From Cladorhizidae sp. MBARI D1340-BT2 (lineage: Eukaryota > Porifera > Demospongiae > Poecilosclerida > Cladorhizidae), in NCBI GenBank assembly GCA_028752905.1, contig JAQNBH010000003.1, positions 1,501,585 to 1,565,584 on the forward strand: a DNA stretch of 64,000 bases. The letters are read 5' to 3'. The notes under the pieces were generated by a model, which saw nothing but the letters and a program-made list of their open reading frames with translations, was not told the origin of the DNA and ran no database searches. Numbering within the stretch: position 1 is the stretch's first letter; every line of letters begins with the position of its first letter. Both the position numbers and the translations under genes were made by a program. Below are positions 10,597 through 22,425 of this stretch, one piece after another.

Positions 10597-11695
10597 GGTC
10601 ACATGATTAGCCTACTTTACCTGGTAAGGTGACTGCGCGCGCTGGCCGAGCGCTTGTCATGTAGAATTGAGCCAAATTATCTTGTTTACAAGAGGATGCA
10701 AGCCAGCCATTTAGAATAGCACCCCTGAGAAAATCTAAAATCACTCTAGTCCTGCAGGGTGAAGCCTTGTCTACCACAGCACATCACATTAAAACTACCT
10801 TCCTCCCACCTCTCAAAACAGCTAATACACATTGCCCTTTGTGGTTTAGCACAGGCTTAGCCCTTGCCCATACAATGACAAAAGCTGTGCTGTAAGGAGC
10901 CCGCAAAGAATTGAAGGGGGGAGAGCATCGGACCAAGTCGGACCAGGTGGTTTTATTATGAAGTGTCATATCTTTGCACATATTCATGCTATGGTCCTGA
11001 TTCATATACCAAAATGTAGCCCGTGCAATATGCTTTCTGGTGGTGATTTTATTTTGCTATACATGTTTTTCTTTTGGAACCGCAAGTTGGAATGTGAAGT
11101 GAAATCACCCCCCAGGAACACCGTATACTGAACGCTACTGTCCAACATGAAATCTTGAGTGGCTATAAAGTTTTTATATGTTCACATTAAAGGTGGATCT
11201 AAATAATTATAAAAGAGAAAAAACCTTGTAGTTACCATGGAGCTCCATAGATTCTGCACACTTCTCTGAAAATCAATTTTTTTAAATTCATTTTCAACAC
11301 CGACACTTGCCTACTAAGTCATCTTTTAGACACACTTGTTCTGCAGGGCTTCCTCTAGCCACATAACTGCCTAGCCAATCAGGAACCGGAACTATACCCA
11401 GTTCAGACACTCGGATTTTGAGGAACCCCCACTTTGGCTGCATGTGACTTTGACACCTTTATACCTAGGCAATATCAAAAGAGAGCACACGAGAGATCTA
11501 TAGTTTGAGCTGTATATCTAGTTTTATGCAGTGTTGTGTGAAAAATCTATGTAGCGAGCTCCAAAGTCGAACCCACATGCTTTTCTATTAGACCCCTTCA
11601 CATTAACATAAGTAGACTTATAAGAAATATATATATAAAAATCACTTCCATCAATCTGTATTGTTTGTATTGCTCTGTTGACCACAGCTGTTAAG
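10597..11695. repeat. 1.1 kb direct repeat, copy 1 (occupied site)
   Basis: It is near-identical to 14773-15878 (offset 4176). The copies differ by a 7-bp indel (a TTTATAT-type insertion in copy 2) and a change in a T/A run. It ends at TTAA, which here is followed by the Kolobok left terminus. Its last 400 bp contain a diverged foldback-element segment. It starts 36 bp upstream of the PX gene ATG. Confidence 0.95.
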
Positions 11696-14600
11696 GGGGT
11701 ATCCAAGGCAAAAAATAAAAAAAAGTATGTTTTTTTATTTTTACATCAAAATATAGCTCAACTCTTCACAAATCTTCTTATGTGTAATTTTTTATCAGTA
11801 TAACACCCCTACAGCTCAAATATTCACCTATGCAGATATGATCCAGCTCTGAAGGAAGAAGAAAATAGCAAACGCGAGCTCTTACAAACGCTTTGTTTAC
11901 AACCGATCATAATTTTAATATTTTTTGTTCAAATTTTCTGAAATTTATTTTCTTATAATTAGAAGACAGCTGGCTGTATGATGTAATCCTTCTAGCATAA
12001 AATTTAACTAGAACTCCACGTGTAAATCGAAGTGCTATTCAGAAAAAGGGGGCGGAACCCTAATTTATGTGCGTATCAAGTTGATTGTACCTAGCTAGTA
12101 TGCCTAAAACAAAAAGAACTGGGAGTTATTCTAGGAGGAAAAGGAGAAGCAGAATATTCCACAGAGGAAGCCAACAGCCAGAAGCTACCAGCAGTGTCTC
12201 AGTTGGTAAGAAAGAAATCAGATTCTAGTAGCTATAATTATGATACTTGATGTGCTTTTATTCATAGATAGATAGATATCTAATAGCAGTAGTGGTGTTA
12301 AATCAGGCTTAAATCAGGCAAAGAGCACTGCTTAATTACTATTTTCCTTTCAGGTGAGGATAATACTTCTGCTACTCCCACAGCCTCAATGAAAAAACTG
12401 TCCAAGTCACCGTATTTTGATTTGTTAAGCTCTGATGTTGAGGAAGGTGAAGGGAAACATTCAGGGGTGGAGTCCATCATTATTGAGAAAGCCAAGCTCG
12501 AGTCCACACTACGTTCCTCATTGATTTGTAAATATTGTAATTCTGGCAATATTACAATCTCCGATAACCCTCATCTGCAGCAGGGCTTAGCATCGCATAT
12601 CGCTATTGTTTGCGTGGACTGCAATGCCTCAACACCTATTGTCCCTTCAACTATTGGTTCTTCCAAGATTGCTTCTGTCAACCTTAGGTCTGCTTTAGCA
12701 AAAGTTGCTACGGGTGAGCCTCACTCTTCTCTCAAAATATTCTGCAATATTATGAATCTTCCTTCCCCTTCTTCTTCTAACACTTTTTCTGAATATTACA
12801 AGATTATTCATGAGAAGAGTGAGGTTCATGTACAGAACTCGCTTGCACGTGCTAGGGCAGAAGTTAGAGAGCATTATAAAGCATCTTCAGATGACGAGAT
12901 TGTTGATTGCCTAGTTAGTGTGGATGGAACATGGCAAAGGCGTGGTCATTCATCTTTGATAGGAGCGGTATATGTAATTGAATTTCAAACAGGAAAAGTA
13001 TTAGATTATAAGGTAATGTCAAAATTTTGTCAATCTTGTAATGCATGGGAGAAGTGCGACAAAAATAGTTTAGAATATCAGTCATGGAAGAAGTCTCATG
13101 AGGCAAACTGCAATGCTAACTTTGATGGAAGCTCGGGTTCAATGGAAGCTAAAGGAATTGTTGATATTTTCAGAAAATCTCTCGATTACAAGCTTCGATA
13201 TAAGCATTTCATTTCTGATGGTGACAGCAGTACGTTTAAGTGCTTGCTTGACGCCAGACCATATGGACAAGACTGTGTTATCGAGAAAGAGGATTGCATT
13301 GGCCACATACAGAAGAGGATGGGAGCAGCACTTCGTAAGTTGCTGGTGGTGCACAAAGGTGTAACACTTGAAGATGGAAAGAAGATAAATGGTCAGGGCC
13401 GGCTGACAAAGTCTATGATTGACAATCTTCAAAATTTCTATGGCTCAGCTATCCGATCCAATATTGGTGACTTACGTAGCATGATGAAGGCAGTGCAGGC
13501 AACCCGTCATCACTTGGCATCAACAGATAAGCACCCTTTCCATTATATGTGTCCTGAGGGCAAGACATCTTGGTGCTCATATAATAGAGCCAAGGCATTT
13601 GGTGATCTTGAAGGCTATAAGCATGAACATATTCCCATTCCATCGGCCATTGCCAAGATTCTTAAGCCTGTCTATGAACGTCTGGGTAGTAAGTCCCTTC
13701 TATCAAAATGTTTGCTCGGATATACCCAGAATGCGAATGAATCTCTTCATTCTAAAGTTTGGAGATTCAGTCCAAAGCATCTCTTTTATGGTCCACTGCT
13801 GGTTTCTGTTGGTTCTGCTCTTGCAGTTTGTTGTTGGAATGATGGCGTCTCTTCTCTGCATGATTTAGCAGCTAGGTTGGATCTTCAGCCAACTACAGCA
13901 TCTTTGCTTTCTTTTCAGCAAATGGACTTGGAAAGATTGGATAGAAGTATATATAAGAATAGTAAGCATGGCAAATCTATGAAGAAAGCTTGTCGGAGAA
14001 GACGCAAGGGATTTGAAGACAAGCATGCTGATGCAGAGGACTATGCACCTGGCGAATTTGGTGATCAAGGTATCGTTCCGACTTAACTTTATGTGTAGTT
14101 TTAATTGTGCACTAATTCGGTCCCACTTTGTGGCTCGTTTATCTCTGCGTGTAATGTTTGTATGGTGCAAATATTTTCGCTGACACAATGTTATAGGTCT
14201 TATAATATCTGTAGGTACTTTATATGCCAGTAACTGTTGTTGTGTTGTGATAATAATGATTATAATATGTGTTTAACTAAAAAATCGATTTATGAAAAAC
14301 ACCTTTTTATCCATTCAAAACACAATATCTGGAGAAATATTCAACCTAAGTGCATGATATTATATATTTAGAATCCTCTCATGAGATGGTCCTGATGAAC
14401 ACAGGATTAGTCCCCAAACCCTAGCGTTTCCAATCTAGATGCTTTTAAAGTTGGTGTTTTTACAAAATGGTGCCACTAAATGAATATGAGAATTTCAGGA
14501 ATTCTGCGCGTTCATCAGTTGTATTTTGTGTGTGTATACATATGTACAAAATATCTTGGGTTGATGCACTATGGAATTTTGGTTAGGATGTTTCAAATCT

Positions 14601-14774
14601 TAAAATTCTTTTCCCAGTTTTTTCTTGTAAATGCACACCTTTGTGGTTTTGACCACAAACCACACCCGAATGTTGGCCCGAACTGCCAATCTGTAGCATG
14701 TCTAACTTTTGGAACAAAACTGTAAAGTATGGAATTGATATGAATTTAATACCTAAATGACAATTTTGCCTTGG
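11691..14774 (+). mobile_element. Kolobok/Mutator-like DNA transposon
   Basis: The left end is TTAA followed by GGGGGTATCCAAGGCAAAA. The right end reads TTTTGCCTTGG, the inverted repeat of CCAAGGCAAAA, but lacks the outer ATACCCCC and TTAA. A TTAA target and a DDE transposase with CxxC motifs fit the Kolobok superfamily; the protein also resembles what is called the Mutator-like transposase domain. The transposase is intact, but the missing outer right terminus should make this copy immobile unless it is an assembly artefact. Confidence 0.75.
12100..14086 (+). CDS. Kolobok/Mutator-like DDE transposase, 2 exons, intact
   Basis: Exon 1 (12100-12205) starts MPKTKRTGSYSRRKRRSR, a likely nuclear-localisation stretch. 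The donor is G|GTAAGA. Exon 2 (12354-14086) follows acceptor CCTTTCAG in phase 1. Together they encode 612 aa with no internal stop. CKYC and CVDC (about residues 92-125) and CQSCNAWEKC suggest zinc binding. Candidate catalytic acids are Asp226 in SVDGTWQRRG, Asp324 in ISDGDSS and Glu498 in NANESLHSKVW, in the usual D-D-E order. The C-terminus is basic (KKACRRRRKG). It would cut and paste the surrounding element. The superfamily name rests on recognised motifs and the TTAA target, not on a search. Confidence 0.8.
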
Positions 14775-15878
14775 TCACATGATTAGCCTACTTTACCTGG
14801 TAAGGTGACTGCGCGCGCTGGCCGAGCGCTTGTCATGTAGAATTGAGCCAAATTATCTTGTTTACAAGAGGATGCAAGCCAGCCATTTAGAATAGCACCC
14901 CTGAGAAAATCTAAAATCACTCTAGTCCTGCAGGGTGAAGCCTTGTCTACCACAGCACATCACATTAAAACTACCTTCCTCCCACCTCTCAAAACAGCTA
15001 ATACACATTGCCCTTTGTGGTTTAGCACAGGCTTAGCCCTTGCCCATACAATGACAAAAGCTGTGCTGTAAGGAGCCCGCAAAGAATTGAAGGGGGGAGA
15101 GCATCGGACCAAGTCGGACCAGGTGGTTTTATTATGAAGTGTCATATCTTTGCACATATTCATGCTATGGTCCTGATTCATATACCAAAATGTAGCCCGT
15201 GCAATATGCTTTCTGGTGGTGATTTTATTTTGCTATACATGTTTTTCTTTTGGAACCGCAAGTTGGAATGTGAAGTGAAATCACCCCCCAGGAACACCGT
15301 ATACTGAACGCTACTGTCCAACATGAAATCTTGAGTGGCTATAAAGTTTTTATATGTTCACATTAAAGGTGGATCTAAATAATTATAAAAGAGAAAAAAC
15401 CTTGTAGTTACCATGGAGCTCCATAGATTCTGCACACTTCTCTGAAAATCAATTTTTTTTAATTCATTTTCAACACCGACACTTGCCTACTAAGTCATCT
15501 TTTAGACACACTTGTTCTGCAGGGCTTCCTCTAGCCACATAACTGCCTAGCCAATCAGGAACCGGAACTATACCCAGTTCAGACACTCGGATTTTGAGGA
15601 ACCCCCACTTTGGCTGCATGTGACTTTGACACCTTTATACCTAGGCAATATTTTATATCAAAAGAGAGCACACGAGAGATCTATAGTTTGAGCTGTATAT
15701 CTAGTTTTATGCAGTGTTGTGTGAAAAATCTATGTAGCGAGCTCCAAAGTCGAACCCACATGCTTTTCTATTAGACCCCTTCACATTAACATAAGTAGAC
15801 TTATAAGAAATATATATATAAAAATCACTTCCATCAATCTGTATTGTTTGTATTGCTCTGTTGACCACAGCTGTTAAG
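14773..15878. repeat. 1.1 kb direct repeat, copy 2 (empty site)
   Basis: This is the second copy. Its left edge abuts the Kolobok right TIR in the middle (TTTTGCCTTGG|TCACATG). Its right edge runs through TTAA into unique sequence (GCCACTCAAG...) with no transposon, as an unoccupied target would look. Confidence 0.95.
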
Positions 15879-15937
15879 CCACTCAAGACTTGATGCTGGA
15901 AAGTAGCCTTCAAGTTGGAGGGGTTATTTCACTTCCA

Positions 15938-16025
15938 TTCCAACCTGCAGTTCCATTCCAACCTGCAGTTCCATTCCAGCCTGCAGTTCCATTCCAACCT
16001 GCAGTTCATTCCAACCTGCAGTTCC
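15938..16025. repeat. Minisatellite, 18-bp unit, 5 copies
   Basis: The unit is TTCCATTCCAACCTGCAG. Confidence 0.92.
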
Positions 16026-16330
16026 AAAACAAAAATACTATAGATAAGGCCCAAGCAATTGTTGGGTTGCCAACAATTCTTATGGATGTTTAAAGACAGT
16101 CTGGAAGTTCTGACTGTGGAGTAGTTTCCATTTGCTACAGCCTTGGTGTGCGGAAACGAGCCTGAGAATTATTGTTTTGACAAAGAACAAATGAAGCGGC
16201 ATCTCTTTGATTGTCTAGAGAAGGGGGGAATGGACATCAAGAGGAGTGACGAGCCAGAAGCAAGTGAAACATACAGAGGAGGAGATTTAAGATCTCAATG
16301 AACTCTCAGTTGACAAAATAACACTAGAAT
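16026..16330. other. Unassigned stretch with a short open frame
   Basis: An open plus-strand frame from about 16160 to 16302 (ENYCFDKEQMKRHLFDCLEK then GGMDIKRSDEPE) looks codon-like but matches no family I know. No start or clear splice sites were found. Confidence 0.25.
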
Positions 16331-16469
16331 AACCTTCTCAATAATCAACTTGAAATTGTACTCTCTCGATGTTTCGACAAGATGCTCAAGCCTTCATCAG
16401 GAATAAGGCTACAGCATCTAGTCGAAATGTCGAGAGAGTACAATTTCAAGTTGATTATTGAGGAGGTTA
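16331..16469. repeat. Foldback hairpin, about 55-bp arms
   Basis: The left arm (16331-16386) and right arm (16413-16469) are near-perfect inverted repeats around a 25-bp loop. It is a small MITE or hairpin locus with no ORF. Confidence 0.8.
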
Positions 16470-18353
16470 ATTGTAAGAAATTATGGTTATTGTCTTTGCA
16501 GAATTCCCGACCTTCCTTGATAATTTTCTAAGAGTGTTACATTTGCCCACATGATGAGTTAATGTCCAGAACAAATTTTATGAAGCAGCCATTGTGGAAA
16601 TTGCTCTCTTGGCAATGCAACAACTTGATGATTCTCAGTGACTGGGATTATTTGTAAATTACTGAAATGTAGAGAGCCCCAAGGTGATATTACTGAAGTA
16701 TAGGATGTCCTAGTGGGACATTACTGAAGTGTAGGGGGACATTACTCAAGTGTAGAGTGTCCTAAGATGATATTACTGAAGTGTAGAGTATCCCAGGTGG
16801 ACATACTCAAGTGTAGAGTGTCAGGGAGATATTACTGGTGTTTTAGGAAGACATTACGCACTAGTGAGTTTGATTCTTCCAAATTTGCCTGTGTCGCTAC
16901 CTTGGCAGAGTATGTTAGCCTAATTTTGTGCTTCTGAGCATCAGGAATTGTGCTGCAAGTAGACCTTCTTGACCAAATAGGTACAACCTAGTGTCCAAGT
17001 TTAACCAGATCTTCCCAAACAAAGTTTAGTACTTACAACTTTCTGTTATGCCACAGTACAAGTTCAGGAAATCACTTTAATAGTCTAATTAGATTATTTG
17101 GGGGGAAATCGACATTTATGTGTAGTGGATGATGTAGATTTGTCAGAGTCAATGAATGACATAAGTCAATGACCAGCATGCAACTATGTTGGTCAGTTAT
17201 ATAGCATAATGGAGTTAAATTAGAAAAGAAATGTATGAATATAAAACTCCACCAAGGCCTTCCTGTGCAGGCTTGACAACCCTATTCAGGTATATATATA
17301 CAAGTTACAGGATTTATCTGGACAAAATAATTATAGACATTAAAAAAAACAATATATATAGCTACTGCCAATAAAAAAATATATTGTGATCCATATCCGA
17401 ATCTTCAGAGGCATTGGTAGCAGTTGCTGCTCCTCTTTGTAAAAGACTGATCCTGGTGGCTTGTCAGCATCTCTTTTGACATCATATGTTCATTGTCAAA
17501 GCAAGGCAAGCAATATTGACATATTGTAGAAAGATCGAGGTGCTTTCTTTGCTCCATCTGTTGTGCTAAGTAACCTCTCAGGGTCTGCATATTAATGTGG
17601 CAAAATCTTTGCTAGCTGTGGCAGATCTCCAAATCTTTATATATCACAAGGTTCATCTTTGACATTGCATCCCAATAGTGTTCAATAGCTGCACACTCAG
17701 TGCAGTGGAATCGTGGCAGTGGCTATTAACCAAAGTCTTGAAGCTCCATATATAAATCATCGAGTTCCTTGATGTCAATTGAGCAAGAGTGAATAAGAAG
17801 AAATAGAGTGATGAAGAGATCCAAGAGTGGTAACTCCTTTTGATACACTATCAGTAAATGGAAACTTGTTTAACAGTTTTGAGATTGCAACAACATAAAG
17901 ATCTCATACACAGGTAAAATATTGCTTTTTAATTCCAGTCCCGTCACAAACCTGATTACTGTGTGGGATTGGTAATCAACAGCTGTGACATCATCATGGG
18001 ATTGTAGAATATCAGGATCAAACAATATTACTCATGAAAAACTTCAAAAGTGAGCAGACATCAGATTGAAGTATGTCAAAGCTTATTTTAAAGACAATTG
18101 AAAAAAAAATTACAGTATCTTCAAAAATGCAATGTAACAGTAATAATTACAAATATAATAATAACAACAATAATAAAATGTTGACGACAAAATAAGCAAA
18201 CATATAAACAAATCAATCTATATAATAATTATAGTTTAATATGCACAACAATTAGAAGCTCATATAATTACTCCCTATATATTTACTATATATATTATAC
18301 TACTACTATATATCAATTACAAAAAGAACTGGGTAGGTGAATGCCCATGCTCA
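16470..18353. other. Gene-poor stretch with decayed repeats and coding-like debris
   Basis: 16660-16860 holds an irregular repeat of ATTACTGAAGTGTAGAGTGT. On the minus strand 17780-17400 reads PRFHCTECAAIEHYWDAMSK, then QTLRGYLAQQMEQRKHLDLS, broken by stops; it looks like a dead transposon protein I cannot name. 18120-18300 is an AT-rich microsatellite. Confidence 0.4.
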
Positions 18354-18440
18354 CCTCCTTCAGCATCTCCCAGTTGTAGTACAGCGGGAGAATGCCTTGC
18401 TGTTTAGGGGTCGGTTGGGAGTCGAGCTTGTCGCTAGCTT
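18354..18440 (-). other. Orphan exon-like coding stretch
   Basis: On the minus strand an open frame SDKLDSQPTPKQQGILPLYY then NWEMLKE ends at a good donor (GAG|GTGAGC). Its codon use is GC-richer than the AT-rich surroundings. I do not recognise the protein and see no partner exon. It could be an isolated exon of an undetected gene or a transposon piece. Confidence 0.3.
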
Positions 18441-19779
18441 TTTAGTTATTCATCTATGTATTTATTATTTTGGTATTTTGGTATTTTTGTAATTGATTAT
18501 TATAAAATTTACAGCTTGTTATATATTTTTGGTATTTTTGTACCAACTTGTAATTATATTTGTTGTTATTTTATTGTTAGTTAATTTCAAAAATACAAAA
18601 ATAATTAATGATCAACTAAAAAGCTAACGACAATTTAATTGTTTAATTGAATATGAAATAAAATGACAAAAGCTTGACTTTGGGTTACATATTTGTTCAT
18701 ATTTGTTGAGCTACCTGTATACACAACCAGGGCAATCCTGGTTCATCAATACCTGCTTGGTAATGCTCTAGTAATTGTTTCTCTAAGCTTAGTTAACGAG
18801 GCTTCAACTCTCAATGGTCTAATCCATTTCTTGGATGAATGCTTGATAGAAGAATCTGTATGGTCATCAATAGACCTTTTTTTGTATTGTGGGGTAGGTA
18901 GACTGCTTGGGTAGATGAGTTCAGTGCCCTCTTACCAGAACTAGCATGGCCTTGGTTCACAACAGGAGGAGTTAGAAATTTAATGCTTACCAGCTATAAC
19001 TACCCTAACTCAAGCATATAACCATTGTATTTTTTCACATCATTATCAAAGTTTCATAATAATATATTTTGATGCTTTTTGACGTGTATATAGCATAACA
19101 GATGCACTGTTTCCATGGTTTTACTACATCTATTATTATATATAGTAAACTGATGAATGAGATTTTCGGTGTAGGCAATCTTTGCTGGTTTTGTTTGATT
19201 GATGTAGCTCAGCTCAATATACCATGCTTAAATATATTTCACACAAAATCATGTAACTATGTACAGCCCTGAAAAATATGGGCAAACCACAATTGTTTTA
19301 GTTGAGCAAATACCATGTTGTAAATATAATGAAATTCACAGTCTAACCAGCGACTGTATATATAAGCATTAAGTATTCTAGATTTACGATATTGCACTAT
19401 TCATTGGCCATATAGCTGACTAACCTTGAGAGAAAAACCAACTTTATTTTTGCCATAAAGTATATCCATGAATGGAAATGCAGAAATGTGCATGGCAAGA
19501 ACAAAGAGTGGGTGAAGAACTACAATGACATAGAGGACACAATATCAGGCAGAGGAGAATAAGATATTGATTCCATTCTAGAATCATGTGAGAGGAAAAT
19601 ATTTACTGAGAGCAGGATATTGCTGTTAGAGAGGTCTTCACAAGGATGAGTAGGAATAGCTCATTGTGTTCTATTGGAAGGACGTCAATTAGGGCATTAG
19701 TAGATGTGGTGGTGAAGTGGCCCATAGATCCAATTTAAAAGGTATTGTTCAATACTCGAAGTCCAGCATATCTAAAAAA
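18441..19779. other. AT-rich intergenic sequence, nothing recognised
   Basis: It has long A/T runs and no convincing ORF, splice-framed exon or element end. A short frame at 18693-18914 has no recognisable family. Confidence 0.45.
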
Positions 19780-20400
19780 AGACAGTGATACTCTTCCTTC
19801 TTCAGTTTTCTTGACCTGCCATTCTCCAGTACTGAACAAGACCTATTTGGAGTGACACTCGTTTTCTTGGACCTGACATTCTCCAGTCCTGACAAGACCT
19901 ATTTGGAGTGACACTCTTCCTTGTTCAGTTTTCTTGGACCTGACATTCTCCATTACTGAACAAGGAGTGACACTCTTCCTTGCTCAGTTTTCTTGGACCT
20001 GGCATTCTCCAGTCCTGAACAAGACCTATTTGGAACAGTGAGATGCACAAACTTCCCCTGGTCAATAATGACTAGATCAGGATGGAGGGAATATCCAGTG
20101 GGATAGTGGCTGGTCTCAGACCTACTCTTCAATGTCTGCAAAGAGCTTTGTGTCTTTAGGCAAGATTACTCCTACTTCTTTCACCAGGTGAGACAAGATG
20201 AATCATGCCTCCAGGTGTACCCTTCTTTGTTCAGAGCCACGCGACAGCCATTGAGAACATGTGAGGTAGTCAGTGTAGGGGAGCTGCAGAATCGGCACTT
20301 GGCTCCAACTTCAATCTGTAGGAAAGGCATTGGTGCCAGCTTTCAGGAGAAAGAACAGTTGCATTGGTAACGATCTTCTTCCAGAAATGGGTAACATCCT
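19780..20400 (-). pseudogene. LINE-like retroelement C-terminal fragment (zinc-knuckle tail)
   Basis: The minus strand encodes CRFCSSPTLTTSHVLNGC then YTWRHDSS, a C-x2-C...H...C knuckle typical of the region after reverse transcriptase in some LINEs. After a frameshift it continues SLHPDLVIIDQGKFVHLTVP and CSGLENARSKK. Stops and frame changes make it dead. The last about 60 bp of coding sequence is itself repeated about four times (19780-20040). Confidence 0.6.
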
Positions 20401-21329
20401 CTAGAGTAGCTATCAGTTTAGATTGGACCTTTAAAGTAAAGATGACTGTTCCATCTCAACTTGCAGCTTGATATAATATGCTTGGAACAGAATCTCTTAA
20501 TTTTGTCAGAGATGTTTTCTCTTGCTCTCATCTACGATGGATAGACAGGGTAAAGGAACCTCAGGGAATTCTTGCTGTTGTCTAGAATATCGCTGAAGGA
20601 GCAATTGCTACTACGATTGATGTCTTATCAGTTGATTAAGGTGGAGAGGGGAACTAGGTATGAAAAATGTGGTCTCGTAACCTTGTGACTGACTTCGGAG
20701 CTCCATACACTTCACTGTAATGAACTTGATATAGCTATATACCTCTCTTTTGGTAAAAGTTGCAAAAGTTGCATAACTATGCTAAAGTTGCATGCAGCCA
20801 AAGTGCGGGTACTTCAAAATTCGACTGCCTGAAATGGTTCAAGTTGTGGTTCCTGATTGAGAAGTGCTAGCAAGTCATCGTAGCTAGAGGAAGCCACAAC
20901 TTCCTGCTTTCTATTAAGGCGCCTGATGCACATTCGTGTCATCCACACATGTGCTACGAATGGCAACTGACACATATTCGAGTCATCCCTCTAACCCAAA
21001 ATTAGCTTATAACTGGTCGAATATACTGTAGGTTACAAAGCTGCCCATAGGTATGTAATCAAAGTGGAATCAAGTATATATATATATATGGCAAGGTGCA
21101 TAAAATGACAAACATCTGTAGATGCAGCCTTTAGTATCTTCGAGCCTTCCTACATCATTAAATAAGACTCCCATCCAGTCCCTATTACCACCAGAGTAAG
21201 TCATGCTATGGAGGGTGCACTAGCAAAGGTGAAAAGAAAACGAGAATAATGTGTTCATATCAGAGTGATGTACTAAATTCTTGTCTCTTTAGAGTCATCT
21301 TTGGCTTCCTTGAACCTCCATCCACAACA
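20401..21329. other. Intergenic, foldback remnant only
   Basis: Apart from the decayed foldback-family copy (20690-20960) and a TA microsatellite near 21075, I see nothing here. Confidence 0.45.
20690..20960. repeat. Diverged foldback-family remnant
   Basis: It retains CGGAGCTCCATA, AACTTGATATAGCTATATACCT, AAGTG.GGGTACTTCAAAA and TAGAGGAAGCC in the same order as one arm of elements A and B. It is strongly eroded. Confidence 0.5.
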
Positions 21330-22150
21330 CATTCCCTTCCAGTGTTGTCAGCATCCAGCTCTGGGCCTGCAGTGCTATCAACATCATGGATGAATTTCCC
21401 ACCTCTTGGACAACAAATTTCATATATCAAGCCCATCTTCTTCACCTATTGGATCAACCATAGCAACTCCCGAGTCACCTTGTACATGTTTTGCACTTTT
21501 CTCTACTGATGATGTGGTGGATGGTATAGTGACAAACACGCAGAAGAGGTAATGGTATATAGAAAAGTTCAGAAGTTGGAATAAGGTAACACAGCAAGAA
21601 ATTAAAGGTTATTTAGGCTTCTGTATTGATGGAATAAACCACCTTCCACCCAGGCAGATTATTGGAGGCGGATTCTTTTTGTTTTTCACCAATTACTGAC
21701 CATCAGCCGTGATGGATTCCGAGGAATCTCACGCTATCTGCATTTTGTAGACAACACTAAAATAGCCTCAAGAATTAGCTACATTATGATTAACTTGGTA
21801 CTTAGTAAAGTGAGACCAATTACCTTACTTTATAAAAATGTTTGGAGAAGGTATTGCCCTCGTAAGGAAATTGCTGTGGATGAGGCAATGACAAATTTCA
21901 GGGACGATCGTCCTAAAACAGTGCCTTCCGATGAAGCCCACCAGGAGAAGCATCAAGGCTTGGGTGCCGGGTGAATGCTGATGGATATGTTGTTCAATTT
22001 ACTAGAAGGAAGGATAGTCAAGCAGAAGAGGGCCTGGGCCCAGGTGTGGTGCATTACTTTACCCAGAATCTCAACACAAAAATTAGCACATCTACTTTGA
22101 CAACTACCTCACATCTTATAAATTATTGGTGGAAATAGAACCGAATGGTG
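21330..22150 (+). pseudogene. Degraded piggyBac transposase
   Basis: Pieces in several frames follow the piggyBac order: FALFSTDDVVDGIVTNTQKR, SWNKVTQQEIKGYLGF, CPRKEIAVDEAM, PMKPTRRSIKAWV and HIYFDNYLTSYKLLVE, then YG. The D of VDEAM and of YFDNYLTS match positions of catalytic residues. At least five stops or frame changes interrupt it. It breaks off at the CA-rich array at 22235. Confidence 0.7.
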
Positions 22151-22234
22151 TCTATGGTTGGGAACAATAAATACCAATAGCAACGGATTCCCTCATGTTC
22201 TAAAGAAGGTGTCCCTTTCACAGTTACACCTGTA

Positions 22235-22425
22235 CACACACACACACATACACACCTACACATACACCTGCACACACACACAGTTAGGTACCTACACACA
22301 TACACACACACACACACACACAGTTAGATATTACCACCTGCACACACACACACATACACAGTTAGGTATTACCACCTGCACACACACACACACACATACA
22401 GTTAGATATTACCACCTGCACACAT
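22235..22425. repeat. CA-rich composite array, left part
   Basis: (CA)n blocks alternate with GTTAGATATTACCACCTG. The array is split by the hAT at 22426. Confidence 0.93.

Noticed and set aside
10597..15878. LTR retrotransposon (two 1.1 kb direct repeats around an ORF)
   Set aside because: The repeats lack TG...CA ends, no primer-binding site or polypurine tract is seen, and the internal protein is a DDE DNA transposase with its own inverted ends.
16331..16469. Hammerhead ribozyme (CTGATGA ... GAAAC on the minus strand)
   Set aside because: The core words are present, but the bases between them do not form stem II, and the locus is better explained as a simple foldback hairpin.
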